A stretch of DNA of 31,053 nucleotides from an uncultured Methanobacteriaceae archaeon (GCA_947259185.1 CAMYKT010000021.1:1-31053); one strand, 5' to 3'; shown: positions 7,549-16,384, counted from the stretch's first letter. Notes: a model not told the origin generated them from the letters alone. Program-made: numbers and translations.

Positions 7549-7667
7549 ATTATACATACCCCTGGATCTAAATAGTAACATTGAGAACAAACAGAATTTC
7601 CGCAGATAGAACAGGTATGCATTTTTGCGGCTTTGCCACAAATATTGCATATTCCTGTTAGCTCCAT
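7512..7667 (-). CDS. 51-residue double zinc-binding protein overlapping pyrE
   Basis: A very small protein with four Cys pairs: C7xxC10, C19xxC22, C27xxC30 and C38xxC41, followed by a basic tail KKRLKLKKQF. Eight cysteines in 35 residues are enough for two zinc sites, perhaps in a cross-brace arrangement like a miniature RING or FYVE finger. I choose the ATG at 7667 because AGAGG precedes it at the right distance; the ATG at 7706 adds 13 residues without a site. The reading frame is real by its cysteine spacing and its ribosome binding site, though it overlaps the pyrE start by 37 bases. Function is unknown; zinc fingers of this type often mediate protein or nucleic acid contact. Confidence 0.72.
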   Translation of the reverse strand: MELTGICNICGKAAKMHTCSICGNSVCSQCYYLDPGVCIICKKRLKLKKQF

Positions 7668-7722
7668 AAAAAAACCTCTATATAGGGTATTTTTTGAATA
7701 AACCACAACTTAAAGTTGATGA

Positions 7723-7956
7723 TTATTCCACGCCACTTTTTAGTAAAATTTTATCCCCGATTTTTTTTACCATGTCATAAGGGACAATTGTTTCACCTTT
7801 TGAAAGACCTAAGCCTTCAGATATCCCTCCTTTTCCTAATACCAATGCCTCAATAGTTTTTGTTTCCAGGTCCATCTCCACATCTTTAACTTTCCCAATA
7901 ATAGTAGCCGAATTATCCAGAACTTCTTTACCTACGATTTCTTCAACAATTCTCAT
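7723..7956 (-). CDS. PRC-barrel domain protein
   Basis: A 77-residue single-domain protein with the PRC-barrel pattern: EIVGKEVLDNSATIIGKVKDVEMDLET (5-31), then EALVLGKGG and TIVPYDMVKKIGDKILLK. In methanogens such stand-alone PRC-barrels are common and their targets are mostly unknown; the fold is shared with the RimM C-terminal domain and bacterial reaction-centre H subunit. The ATG at 7956 follows GGTGAT, and a strong TATA box lies 33-44 bases upstream. The zinc protein gene begins 55 bases further on, so a shared message with pyrE is possible. Confidence 0.87.
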   Translation of the reverse strand: MRIVEEIVGKEVLDNSATIIGKVKDVEMDLETKTIEALVLGKGGISEGLGLSKGETIVPYDMVKKIGDKILLKSGVE

Positions 7957-7988
7957 TTTATCACCTTAATTTATTTTGTACTGCGAAA

Positions 7989-8000
7989 TATTTATATTTT
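7989..8000 (-). promoter_or_regulatory. TATA box of the PRC-barrel gene
   Basis: The minus strand reads AAAATATAAATA, preceded by more A residues that could serve as the B recognition element. The expected start is near 7968, a leader of about 12 bases that contains the GGTGAT ribosome binding site. An inverted repeat CGAAATAT (7984-7991) / ATATTTCG (8027-8034) encloses the promoter and could be an operator. On the minus strand the T8 at 8012-8019 may end the upstream symporter message. Confidence 0.55.
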
Positions 8001-8038
8001 TTATTAAATCCAAAAAAAATAAATAGATATTTCGAAGG

Positions 8039-9622
8039 TTAGGTGCCTTCAAAACATTTTTCCAGATGTTCTTCACTTGGTGGTTGAGTCATTAAACTCA
8101 CTACAATGGTTAAAATTGCAGCTACAGGTAGTCCTATAACAATGGGATCCACCGCAGGCCATGGTGCTGAAGTAATTAAGGTAGGGGTTCCAAAAAGCAA
8201 TTGGGAAATTCCTAAAGCTTCAGCTGATTTTTTGAATACAAAAAATAGCCAGAAGGAACTAATCAGTGTCCCGGTAATCATACCTGCAATTGCGCCCCAG
8301 CGAGTGGAACGTTTCCAAAAGAGGGCCACCACATACATGGATAGAAATGCAGCTGCAGTTAAACTGAACCATAGGGCAGTGCCCACCGCAATTATGTTAC
8401 CGGGAAGTATGAAGCCTAATATAACGGCAATTATAACTGCCAGGGCAATGGCGCCCCGGGCAATAAGTACTGTAGATCCTCCTTTAACCCTGAAAATCGT
8501 TTCATAGACATCTCTTCCAATAGCAGTTCCCTGTACATGGAACTGGGAACTCAAAGTGGACATGGCCGCAGAAAGCAGGGTGACCATGAAGATATAGGCA
8601 AACCACAAAGGCATGGCCTTAGTTATAAATAAGGGAATTATTTTATCTGCATTTCCACCAGCAGCTTGAATCGCAATTTGTCCAGCGTTTTGGAGGAAAT
8701 AAACGTTAGATAGTGCCCCCACAATAAAAGAAGTTCCGGTCATTAAAAATATAAACAACCCTCCCACCAGTACTGCTCGATTCAATTCCCGATTGGATTT
8801 AACTGTCATGAACCTGACTGCCAGTTGCGGTTGGGATAAAACTCCAATACCCACTCCCAGTATCAAAGTGGATACCAGTGTCCACCAGAAAGGACTTCCC
8901 AAAGAAGGCATGCTGGTCCATCCAGTGGCTCCGGTTTGAACTGCTTCAGCAGGCATTAATGGTGCCATGTTAGTCAGGGCCTGATGGGCCTCCGTAACTC
9001 CCCCCAGTAAATAATATATTCCAAATAGCAGGAAGATCATACCAAAAAACATGATGGTTCCCTGCAGGGCATCAGTATACATTACTCCCTTTATTCCTCC
9101 AAATATGACATATATTGCCACTATTAGGGCCATTACCAGTAAAGCAATAGTATAATCGATATTTAAAGTTGTTTCCACAAAACGGGCCATTCCAATAAGC
9201 ACCACCGATGCATACAGGGGCATCCCTAAGAAGATCACCAGCCCGGAAAAATATTGAATAAATTTACTATTATAACGTCGGGAAAGGAACTCAGGGAAGG
9301 TAAGGGCGCTTAAATTATGTCCCATTTTCCGGGTCCTTTTACCAAATAACACAAAGGCGATGAAAATTCCTACCAGTATATTCAAAACCGTTAGCCATAA
9401 AAGGCCCATTCCGTAAATCCCTGCTACTCCTCCAAAACCTACAATAGCCGCGGTACTGATAAAAGTAGCCCCATAACTCATGGCCATAATATAGGGATGG
9501 GTGGTTCGACCAGCCACCATATAATCTTCTGCTGACTTAGTACGCTTCCAGGCAACATAACCAGTATAAGCCACTAAAATAAGATAAATCAATGTAATTA
9601 TCGTTAAAAGCATTACATTCAT
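8039..9622 (-). CDS. Sodium:solute symporter (SSS family), copy 1
   Basis: A 527-residue polytopic membrane protein with about 13 helices, in the SSS family (PanF/PutP/SGLT relatives). The helix-1 region reads SYGATFISTAAIVGFGG (49-65), and helix 8 has SAAMSTLSSQF with the serine/threonine residues that form the second sodium site in this fold. The loop FGKRTRKMGHNLSALTFPEFL is typical of the family. The substrate cannot be read from sequence. It is about 70 per cent identical by eye to the symporter at 10091-11674. The ATG at 9622 has no strong ribosome binding site; GTGAT ends 4 bases before. A small accessory membrane protein lies 44 bases upstream, and a minus-strand T8 at 8012-8019 follows it. 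Confidence 0.88.
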   Translation of the reverse strand: MNVMLLTIITLIYLILVAYTGYVAWKRTKSAEDYMVAGRTTHPYIMAMSYGATFISTAAIVGFGGVAGIYGMGLLWLTVLNILVGIFIAFVLFGKRTRKMGHNLSALTFPEFLSRRYNSKFIQYFSGLVIFLGMPLYASVVLIGMARFVETTLNIDYTIALLVMALIVAIYVIFGGIKGVMYTDALQGTIMFFGMIFLLFGIYYLLGGVTEAHQALTNMAPLMPAEAVQTGATGWTSMPSLGSPFWWTLVSTLILGVGIGVLSQPQLAVRFMTVKSNRELNRAVLVGGLFIFLMTGTSFIVGALSNVYFLQNAGQIAIQAAGGNADKIIPLFITKAMPLWFAYIFMVTLLSAAMSTLSSQFHVQGTAIGRDVYETIFRVKGGSTVLIARGAIALAVIIAVILGFILPGNIIAVGTALWFSLTAAAFLSMYVVALFWKRSTRWGAIAGMITGTLISSFWLFFVFKKSAEALGISQLLFGTPTLITSAPWPAVDPIVIGLPVAAILTIVVSLMTQPPSEEHLEKCFEGT

Positions 9623-9666
9623 GTAATCACAACCAACACCTTCTGGGATAAATTTTTAGGAAATTA

Positions 9667-9861
<195 letters not shown>

Positions 9862-10090
9862 TTAAAAACCTCCATATTTCCCATTAAGCCATCTTAGCCC
9901 TATTAATAATGATAAAAGGGATTTTTTTTAGTAAGTATTTTTAATATTTAATCATTAATAATATATTTAGTTAACTAATTTTCATTTTTTTATTAAACCA
10001 GTTTTTATTTTAAATCATTATTGGACCTTGTGACAATTTGTAATAATAGGATTACCCCTCTAAAAAATAGAAGTTTAATCCCCGAGGGAA

Positions 10091-11674
10091 TTAAACACCC
10101 TCAAAACATTTATCCAGATATTGTGGTTCTGGTGGTTTGCTAAAGAGACTAACCACTATGGTCACCACAAATGCCAGGGGCACTGCAACCACAATAGGAT
10201 CAACTACCGGCCAGGGCATGCTAGTTAAGAGTATATCCTGTCCGGTAAGGGCTTGGGATATCCCCAGAGAAGCGGCTGTTTTTTTGTAAATAAAAAATAA
10301 CCAGAAAAGGCTGGTTATGGTTCCCGCGAACATCCCGGCAATGGCTCCTGCGCGGGTGGTTCTTTTCCAGAACAATCCACACACAAAGACTGATAAAAAT
10401 GCGGCAGCACATATGCCAAAAAAGAGGGAGGTTCCCAATGCGATAATACTTCCCGGTAGCAGGTATCCTAAACCCAGAGCAATTGTTACTGAAAATAGAA
10501 TTCCTATCCGGGTTATTAATACGGATCTATCTCCGGCTTTGCTTAAAATGGTCTCATAAACATCACGACCAATGGAAGTTCCCTGCACATGAAACTGAGA
10601 ACTCAAAGTGGACATGGCAGCAGAAAGTAGGGTAAGCATGAAAATATAGGTGAACCATTCCTGCATGGCCTGATTAATAAATAATGGAATTATACGGTCG
10701 ATGTTACCTTCTACCACCTGAACCGCTATTTGTCCTGTTTGCTGGAAGAAATAGACATTGGATAGGGATCCAACAATATAAGCTGTGCCGGTCATAATAA
10801 ATATAAATAAACCACCAACCAGAACAGCCCGGTTTAATTCCCGATTCGATTTAACAGTCATGAATCTTACAGCCAGCTGAGGTTGGGCCAGGACACCTAT
10901 TCCCACCCCCAGTATTATGGTGGATACCAGGGTCCACCACCAGGGGCTTCCCAGCACTGGAAAAGAAGTCCATCCTGTTCCCCCCACTGCACTTACCTGG
11001 GCCGGTACTAGCGGTGCCAGGTTAGTTAAAGACTGGTTGGCATTGGTAACTCCCCCTAATAGATAATAAGTAGTCACCAGCAAAAATAACATGCCTAAAA
11101 ACATTATGGAACCCTGCAGGGCATCGGTATACATTACTCCTTTAATTCCCCCTAAAACCACATAGCCAGCAACTATAATGGCCATAATAAGAAGAGCCAG
11201 ATTAAAATCTATATTGATAGTTGTTTCAATGAATCTGGCAGCTCCAATCAGAACCACAGACGCATATAATGGCATAGCAAAGAATATTATCAAACCTGCG
11301 AAGTACTGAATAAATTTACTATTAAATCTACGTCCCAGAAACTCGGGGAATGTAAGGGAACCCATATTATGGCCCATTTTTCTGGTTCTTTTACCAAAAA
11401 GAACAAAGGCAATGAATATGCCCACAATGATATTTAAAAATACCAGCCATAAAATCCCCATACCAAATTGACCTGCAATTCCACCAAATCCTACAATAGC
11501 AGCCGTACTTATAAAAGTAGCCCCGTAACTTAGTGCCATAATATAAGGATGTGTTTTACGTCCAGCTACCATGTAGTCTTCCGAAGTTTTAGTTCCTTTC
11601 CAGGCCACATAGCCGACATAGCCTATAATTAAAAAATATAATAATATCACGATACTGAGAATTAATATATCCAT
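10091..11674 (-). CDS. Sodium:solute symporter (SSS family), copy 2
   Basis: A 527-residue paralogue of copy 1 with the same length, the same helix layout and near-identical blocks, such as LSYGATFISTAAIVGFGG, TVKSNRELNRAVLVGG and LLSAAMSTLSSQFHVQGT. Differences are concentrated in the periplasmic loops (around residues 225-240 and 320-345) and in helices after the STLSS motif, which suggests a shifted substrate or affinity. I start it at the ATG at 11674, with GGGGG just upstream; an in-frame extension to 11734 adds 20 residues before the first helix without a better site. The tandem copy most likely arose by local duplication. No small accessory gene lies directly upstream of it. A CCCTCGGGG hairpin and T-run downstream (minus strand) may partly end its message. 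Confidence 0.87.
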   Translation of the reverse strand: MDILILSIVILLYFLIIGYVGYVAWKGTKTSEDYMVAGRKTHPYIMALSYGATFISTAAIVGFGGIAGQFGMGILWLVFLNIIVGIFIAFVLFGKRTRKMGHNMGSLTFPEFLGRRFNSKFIQYFAGLIIFFAMPLYASVVLIGAARFIETTINIDFNLALLIMAIIVAGYVVLGGIKGVMYTDALQGSIMFLGMLFLLVTTYYLLGGVTNANQSLTNLAPLVPAQVSAVGGTGWTSFPVLGSPWWWTLVSTIILGVGIGVLAQPQLAVRFMTVKSNRELNRAVLVGGLFIFIMTGTAYIVGSLSNVYFFQQTGQIAVQVVEGNIDRIIPLFINQAMQEWFTYIFMLTLLSAAMSTLSSQFHVQGTSIGRDVYETILSKAGDRSVLITRIGILFSVTIALGLGYLLPGSIIALGTSLFFGICAAAFLSVFVCGLFWKRTTRAGAIAGMFAGTITSLFWLFFIYKKTAASLGISQALTGQDILLTSMPWPVVDPIVVAVPLAFVVTIVVSLFSKPPEPQYLDKCFEGV

Positions 11675-11785
11675 TTCATACCCCCTAATAGTATTTAACT
11701 CTAAAAAAATCCATGATTTTTTAATAACTCCCATTAATCAGAAACAGAGACCTCATTATACTTATTAAATTTAAGTAATTATCCC

Positions 11786-11823
11786 CATATATTATAAATT
11801 GTGGTATGGAGCCCAACCACAAT
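11786..11823 (-). promoter_or_regulatory. TATA box with adjoining dyad operator ahead of symporter copy 2
   Basis: The minus strand has a TATA-like TTTATAATATAT at about 11787-11798. Directly on its upstream side is a dyad: ATTGTGGT (11798-11805) and ACCACAAT (11816-11823), eight exact pairs separated by ten bases, half-site centres 18 bp apart. That geometry suits a dimeric regulator that would touch or block TBP/TFB. The first half-site overlaps the TATA edge. Because the TATA is nearly symmetric it could also fire to the right. The regulator is unknown. Confidence 0.45.
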
Positions 11824-11852
11824 CTATTAATAATATAAAACAGTGCTTCACC

Positions 11853-11897
11853 AGGGGGATGAGTATAAGATTAAAGATAGAAAGAGTTGATCCCCCG
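11853..11897. other. GC-rich inverted repeat in the 370-base gap before the ligase gene
   Basis: The gap 11675-12044 is AT-rich apart from this patch. GGGGGAT (11854-11860) pairs with ATCCCCC (11890-11896), leaving a 29-base A-rich loop; a second small dyad, ATCC-CCGGA-GGAT, lies right after it at about 11900-11912. A TATA-like TAATATAAAA ends at 11840, so a plus-strand RNA could begin near 11850-11860. It may be a small RNA, a leader element or an operator; nothing known is recognised. The rest of the gap shows no gene. Confidence 0.35.
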
Positions 11898-12044
11898 AAT
11901 CCCCGGAGGATTATACAATATTAACAACTTTGCAAAATTTTTTTTATCAGTCACATGCTACTTTTTTATTGTTCAAAGATAAATAAGAAAATATCAAAAT
12001 TATGATTAAGGAATACTTATGTGTACTACTAAAAGGGAGATAAC

Positions 12045-13346
12045 ATGATTTGGAATAAAGAAGCCGAATGCATGTCTAGAGAAGACAAAGAAAGCTTACA
12101 GCTAGAGCGACTTAAGGAAATTGTCAGCACTGCCTATAAAAAAGTGCCCTACTACCAGGAAAGATTCAAAAAGGCAGGTATCAGGCCAGAAGATATTCAA
12201 AGTTTAGGTGATCTAGAAAAATTGCCATTTACTACCAAAACAGATTTAAGAGATGCTTATCCCTTTGGAATGTTTGCTGTGCCTGAGGAAGATATATTGG
12301 AAGTACATACATCCTCCGGTACAACAGGAAAGCCTACTGTTTCTGGTTATACCAAAAAAGATCTTGAAATATGGGGAGAAGTAATGGCCAGAGCTTTAAA
12401 TATGGCACTAGCTGAAAAATCAGACCGCATACAAAACTGCTATGGTTACGGACTTTTCACTGGAGGTTTAGGAGTACACTATGGTTCCCAGCAGCTAGGT
12501 GCAACAGTAATTCCTATTTCAGCCGGCAATACCCAGAGACAGGTTGAAATCCTGCAGGACTTTAAAACCAGTGTGATAACCTGCACTCCATCTTATGCCC
12601 TATACCTGGGAGAGGTACTAGAAAAGCAAGGTGTGGATATTAAGGATTTGAATCTGAAATCCGGTGTTTTTGGTGCGGAAATGTGGACTGAAGAGATGAG
12701 GGATGAAATAGAAAAAAGACTGGGTCTACTTGCCCTGAATATTTATGGGCTTACTGAAATCATTGGTCCGGGAGTAGCCCAGGAGTGTCCTGAAAAAAAC
12801 GGGCTTCATATCTTTGAAGACCATTTCTACCCGGAGATTATCAACCCTAAAACCAGGGAAATCTTAGGGGAAGGAGAAAAAGGAGAACTGGTATTGACCA
12901 CCCTAACCAGGGAGGGGATGCCCATTATCCGCTTTAGAACCAAAGATATTACCGCTCTGAGATATGATAAATGTAGCTGTGGACGTACCCTGGTACGTAT
13001 GGATAGGATTACCGGCCGTACTGATGATATGTTAAAAATAAGAGGGGTTATTGTATTCCCTTCCCAGATCGAAAGAGCCCTGTTAAAAATTGAAGGCCTG
13101 GATCCCCACTACCAGATAATTGTAACCCGTCCCCATCACCTGGATGAATTAGAAGTGCAGGTAGAAGCTTCTCCAATTTTGTTTTCTGATGAAGTAAAGC
13201 ATGTGGAAGAAGTTAAAAAAATGATTGAAAAACGTATAAACAGTGAAATAGGATTGAGGGTTAATGTTACTCTGGTAGAACCAGAAAGTCTTCCTCGAAG
13301 TGAGGGAAAAGCAGTGCGGGTTATAGATAAACGTAATTTTGATTGA
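12045..13346 (+). CDS. Phenylacetate-CoA ligase-like AMP-forming enzyme
   Basis: A 433-residue ANL-superfamily enzyme of the PaaK subgroup, which activates arylacetates with ATP and CoA. The phosphate-binding loop is SSGTTGKP (90-97), the adenine-side motif is YGLTEIIGPG, and the C-terminal domain has RMDRITGRTDDMLKIRG with the hinge and DDML motif. The CSCGR just ahead is typical of PaaK members. In methanogens this enzyme, with IorAB, lets aryl acids from outside be turned into aromatic amino acids: the ligase makes arylacetyl-CoA and IorAB runs in the reductive direction to arylpyruvate. That pathway is inference from the neighbours. The ATG at 12045 follows GGGAG. It is 26 bases ahead of the ACT-domain gene. 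Confidence 0.86.
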   Translation: MIWNKEAECMSREDKESLQLERLKEIVSTAYKKVPYYQERFKKAGIRPEDIQSLGDLEKLPFTTKTDLRDAYPFGMFAVPEEDILEVHTSSGTTGKPTVSGYTKKDLEIWGEVMARALNMALAEKSDRIQNCYGYGLFTGGLGVHYGSQQLGATVIPISAGNTQRQVEILQDFKTSVITCTPSYALYLGEVLEKQGVDIKDLNLKSGVFGAEMWTEEMRDEIEKRLGLLALNIYGLTEIIGPGVAQECPEKNGLHIFEDHFYPEIINPKTREILGEGEKGELVLTTLTREGMPIIRFRTKDITALRYDKCSCGRTLVRMDRITGRTDDMLKIRGVIVFPSQIERALLKIEGLDPHYQIIVTRPHHLDELEVQVEASPILFSDEVKHVEEVKKMIEKRINSEIGLRVNVTLVEPESLPRSEGKAVRVIDKRNFD

Positions 13347-13372
13347 GTTGTATGATTGTGGGGAGGATTAAT

Positions 13373-13804
13373 ATGAAATTGAAACAAATATCCATATTTC
13401 TGGAGAATAAAAAAGGAAGATTGAAAAAAGCCATACATGTTCTATCCCAATCGAAGATAAATATCAGAGCACTGTCCATTGCAGATACTTCTGAATTTGG
13501 GATTTTAAGATTAATAGTTCCAGAAGTAGAAAAAGCTCGTGCTATTCTGGAAAAAAATCAGTTTGTAGTGAAAGTGAATGATGTAATTGCAGTGGAAGTA
13601 CCAGATAAGCCCGGGGGTTTGGATAGTATTCTGGATATTCTTCATCAGGCTGATATTAATGTGGAATACATCTACGCATTTGTAGAAAAAAAAACAGACA
13701 ATGCAATAGTAGTTATTAGAACTGAAAATATTGAAGAAGGGTTAAAAACACTTAAAAAAGCTAATGCAAATGTTCTTTCTTCAGAAGAAGTGTATAATCT
13801 TTAA
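13373..13804 (+). CDS. Two-ACT-domain amino-acid-binding protein
   Basis: A 143-residue protein made of two ACT domains, about residues 1-70 and 71-143. Each opens with a typical strand and ligand loop: ISIFLENKKGRLKKAIHVL in the first and IAVEVPDKPGGLDSILDIL in the second. There is no catalytic domain, so it probably senses an aromatic amino acid or arylpyruvate and may tune the ligase or IorAB; such genes commonly sit beside PaaK/Ior genes. The ATG at 13373 has GGGAGG 6 bases upstream; a TTG in frame at 13343 would overlap the ligase stop and adds only an unrelated decapeptide. Confidence 0.85.
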   Translation: MKLKQISIFLENKKGRLKKAIHVLSQSKINIRALSIADTSEFGILRLIVPEVEKARAILEKNQFVVKVNDVIAVEVPDKPGGLDSILDILHQADINVEYIYAFVEKKTDNAIVVIRTENIEEGLKTLKKANANVLSSEEVYNL

Positions 13805-13815
13805 TTGCGAAAAAA

Positions 13816-13869
13816 TAGAATTTTTTTAAATTAAAAAAATTATTTTTCTTCCTGAACTTAAGTCCAGGA
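13816..13869. terminator. Bidirectional terminator region between ACT and iorB genes
   Basis: This is the 89-base gap between two converging genes. On the plus strand a T7 run starts at 13821, soon after the ACT stop. On the minus strand the hairpin TCCTG (13850-13854) / CAGGA (13865-13869) is followed by runs of T from 13846 downwards. Archaeal termination mainly needs T-runs, so both directions look served. Confidence 0.5.
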
Positions 13870-13893
13870 TGGAAAAAAAATATGTATTCCCTT

Positions 13894-14508
13894 TTATTTC
13901 CTGGATTTGACCTGCTGATATCCCATTTTAAAGGCTTTATGATTAATATCCAGTGAATTAGGAGGTAAATTTTCATCCATAGCTTTTATCAGGTTTTCTT
14001 TTTTTATAGGAAACCCTTCAATGGCAGCTGCAGCTCCCAACATGACCATGTTCATGGCCAGCATATTCCCTGATTCTTCAGCAATCTTTTCAGCATTAAA
14101 AGCAAATAAAGAATTTGAATTAGATTTCAATTCTGTTAAGATGTCTTCCAACTTAGGATAAGGAAATTCACTGTTAGATATATTAAAAGGCATGATGGAG
14201 GCAGTGTTTACAACAAAAGTAGTATCTTTGCTGGACTTATTCATTACCCTAACTGCTTCCATTGGTTCAAATGATATTAAAAGGTCTGTCTGGCCTTCTT
14301 CTATTATGGAACTTTGGGCATTCCCCAGTTTTAGTTCGGTGAAAACTACACCTCCCCTTTGTGCCATTCCATGTATTTCACTCATCACTACATTTAAACC
14401 GCTGGCTATGGCTGCTTCACCCAAAATAATGGAGGACTTGATTATCCCCTGTCCACCAACCCCAGATATATAAATTTTATAAGAATCCTGACTGCTTTTT
14501 AACGTCAC
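13894..14508 (-). CDS. iorB: Indolepyruvate:ferredoxin oxidoreductase, beta subunit
   Basis: A 204-residue subunit of the oxidoreductase that interconverts arylpyruvates with arylacetyl-CoA and CO2 using ferredoxin. It carries the gamma-domain glycine motif ISGVGGQGIIKSS near the N-terminus and the conserved SEIHGMAQRGGVVFTELKLG segment. The start is either GTG at 14508 or TTG at 14511; GGTGA sits 4 bases before the GTG but only one before the TTG, so I prefer the GTG. The gene begins 4 bases after the iorA stop and is translationally linked to it. In methanogens IorAB mainly works in aromatic amino acid synthesis from aryl acids. Confidence 0.9.
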   Translation of the reverse strand: MTLKSSQDSYKIYISGVGGQGIIKSSIILGEAAIASGLNVVMSEIHGMAQRGGVVFTELKLGNAQSSIIEEGQTDLLISFEPMEAVRVMNKSSKDTTFVVNTASIMPFNISNSEFPYPKLEDILTELKSNSNSLFAFNAEKIAEESGNMLAMNMVMLGAAAAIEGFPIKKENLIKAMDENLPPNSLDINHKAFKMGYQQVKSRK

Positions 14509-14512
14509 CAAA

Positions 14513-16384
14513 TCACCTCTTTCCCCTTATTGCTTTTTGAGGGCACATTTGTAAACATATGGTACAACCTCTACACTGGAAATTATCTATTTTTATAGAA
14601 CCATCTTCCTTCTTGAATATGGCTGGACAACTTAACTGACTAACACATTCCAGACAATCATCGCACTTTTCTGTATCAATGGTTAATAAAAGTTTTTTAG
14701 GTTTTTTAATGCCTTTAATTAACATACAGGGATACTTAGAAATTACTACACTAACACCTTCATTTTGAATAGCTTTTTCAAAAAGAGGAATACTATTTTT
14801 AAGATTCAGTGGATTAATAGTTTCCACCAGATCGGCACCGGCAGCAACAGCTATTTTTTCTATGGAAATTTCCGGAGCCACTTCACCCATTCCATCTACT
14901 GGCAGTCCCGGGTGTGGTTGTCCACCGGTCATAGCCGTGGTACGATTGTCCAGCACTGTTAAAACAAAATTGTGTTTATTATGAACTGCATTTATAAGAG
15001 GAGGGATTCCTGCATGGAAGAAAGTAGAGTCGCCAATAAAGCACACTATTTTCTGATCAGTTGCCCGGGAAAAACCGCAGCTGGCCCCTATGCCCGAACC
15101 CATGGACAATAAATAGTCCCCTGCATTATAGGGTGACTCTATTCCCAGGGTGTAACATCCGATATCGGTAGGGAATATCATATCCTCTTCATCTATGCCC
15201 AGATTTTCTCTGGCTTTTTTTAGGGCATAATAAGCTGCACGATGGGGGCAGCCCGCACACAGAGTAGGTGGGCGATTAGGTAGCTGCATAGTTGAGGATA
15301 AACTATCCTTATTTTCGGATTTAAGAGGATAATCCAGCAGATTTTTTAATGATTTACCCACAATATCGGGATTGAATTCATAAATAAGAGGCAATGTTTT
15401 GTCCAGTTTACCATGAACTATTTTTTTGATTCCTCTTTTACCCAGGATGGAAAGTATTTCTTTTTCCATGATGGGATCCACTTCTTCCACCACCAAAATA
15501 GCATCCAGATTTTCCATAAATTCCAGAACCATTTCTTCAGGGAAGGGATAGCTGAATCCCAGTTTTAAAACAGGAATATCAAGATTACTGCCATTTATTA
15601 CATCCATAACATAATTAAAAGCACTTCCACTGGATATTATCCCCATAGGGGAGGTTTTTTTATTGTTGTGAATTTGATTAAGGCTAGAGGAATTTGCCTC
15701 ATCTTTTATTTTATCCATTTTTTCAACCAGTTTTTCATGCATTACCCGGGCTGTGGAAGGAACTGGTACAAATTGAGAAGGGTTTTTAATAAAATATCCT
15801 TTTTTAGAAGGTTTGGTTACATCGCCCAGTTCCACAATTCCCCGCATATGAGAAGTTCGGGTAGTGGTACGAACTAAAACAGGGATCTGGAATTTTTCTG
15901 ATAATTCGAAACCATATTTCATGAATTCTTTAATTTCATGGGGATTGGAAGGTTCCAGTAATGGAAAATTAGCCAGACGATTATAATGACGGGTATCCTG
16001 TTCATTCTGGGAAGAAAACATGGATGGTTCATCTGCAACTAAAATCACCATACCGCCCCTTACTCCCGTATAAACCGTGCTCATTAATGAATCTGAAGCC
16101 ACATTTACTCCCACATGTTTCATGAAAGTGAAGGATCGTACTCCTGATGCAGCAGCAGCAGCAGCAACTTCTAAAGCTACTTTTTCATTTATAGAAAATT
16201 CGAAATACAATCCTGCTTCTTTAGCTATTTTTGATAATTCATTCCCTATTTCTGAAGAGGGGGTTCCAGGATAAGTAGCTGCAATTGAAACACCAGATTC
16301 CAGTGCACCTCTAACTGCGGCTTCATTGCCCAGGAGAAAAAGTTTTTCTCCATTTTTTCCGTTAACAAGTTGTTTAGGGTCCAT
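14513..16384 (-). CDS. iorA: Indolepyruvate:ferredoxin oxidoreductase, alpha subunit
   Basis: A 623-residue thiamine-diphosphate enzyme subunit. The N-terminal pyrimidine-binding domain starts with FLLGNEAAVRGALESGV and has AATYPGTPSSEI; the thiamine-diphosphate-binding domain holds LCAGCPHRAAYYAL, GDSTFFHAGIPPL and VLDNRTTAMTGGQPHPG. The last 55 residues carry two ferredoxin-type [4Fe-4S] sites: CDDCLEC..SCP and CRGCTICLQMCP. I choose the ATG at 16384 because GGTGA lies exactly 5 bases upstream; the GTG at 16393 overlaps that site and the TTG at 16396 adjoins it, so they are probably not used. It is transcribed with iorB. The gap upstream has palindromic and tandem repeated sequence that may control it. 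Confidence 0.93.
   Translation of the reverse strand: MDPKQLVNGKNGEKLFLLGNEAAVRGALESGVSIAATYPGTPSSEIGNELSKIAKEAGLYFEFSINEKVALEVAAAAAASGVRSFTFMKHVGVNVASDSLMSTVYTGVRGGMVILVADEPSMFSSQNEQDTRHYNRLANFPLLEPSNPHEIKEFMKYGFELSEKFQIPVLVRTTTRTSHMRGIVELGDVTKPSKKGYFIKNPSQFVPVPSTARVMHEKLVEKMDKIKDEANSSSLNQIHNNKKTSPMGIISSGSAFNYVMDVINGSNLDIPVLKLGFSYPFPEEMVLEFMENLDAILVVEEVDPIMEKEILSILGKRGIKKIVHGKLDKTLPLIYEFNPDIVGKSLKNLLDYPLKSENKDSLSSTMQLPNRPPTLCAGCPHRAAYYALKKARENLGIDEEDMIFPTDIGCYTLGIESPYNAGDYLLSMGSGIGASCGFSRATDQKIVCFIGDSTFFHAGIPPLINAVHNKHNFVLTVLDNRTTAMTGGQPHPGLPVDGMGEVAPEISIEKIAVAAGADLVETINPLNLKNSIPLFEKAIQNEGVSVVISKYPCMLIKGIKKPKKLLLTIDTEKCDDCLECVSQLSCPAIFKKEDGSIKIDNFQCRGCTICLQMCPQKAIRGKR

Noticed and set aside
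7549..7650. 34-residue N-terminal extension of PyrE
   Set aside because: These codons overlap the zinc-protein frame, and the ATG at 7548 has a fitting AGGGG site and gives normal family length.
9862..10090. Extra small gene between the two symporters
   Set aside because: No frame of reasonable length with a ribosome binding site is seen; the stretch is AT-rich with T-runs and possible promoter sequence.
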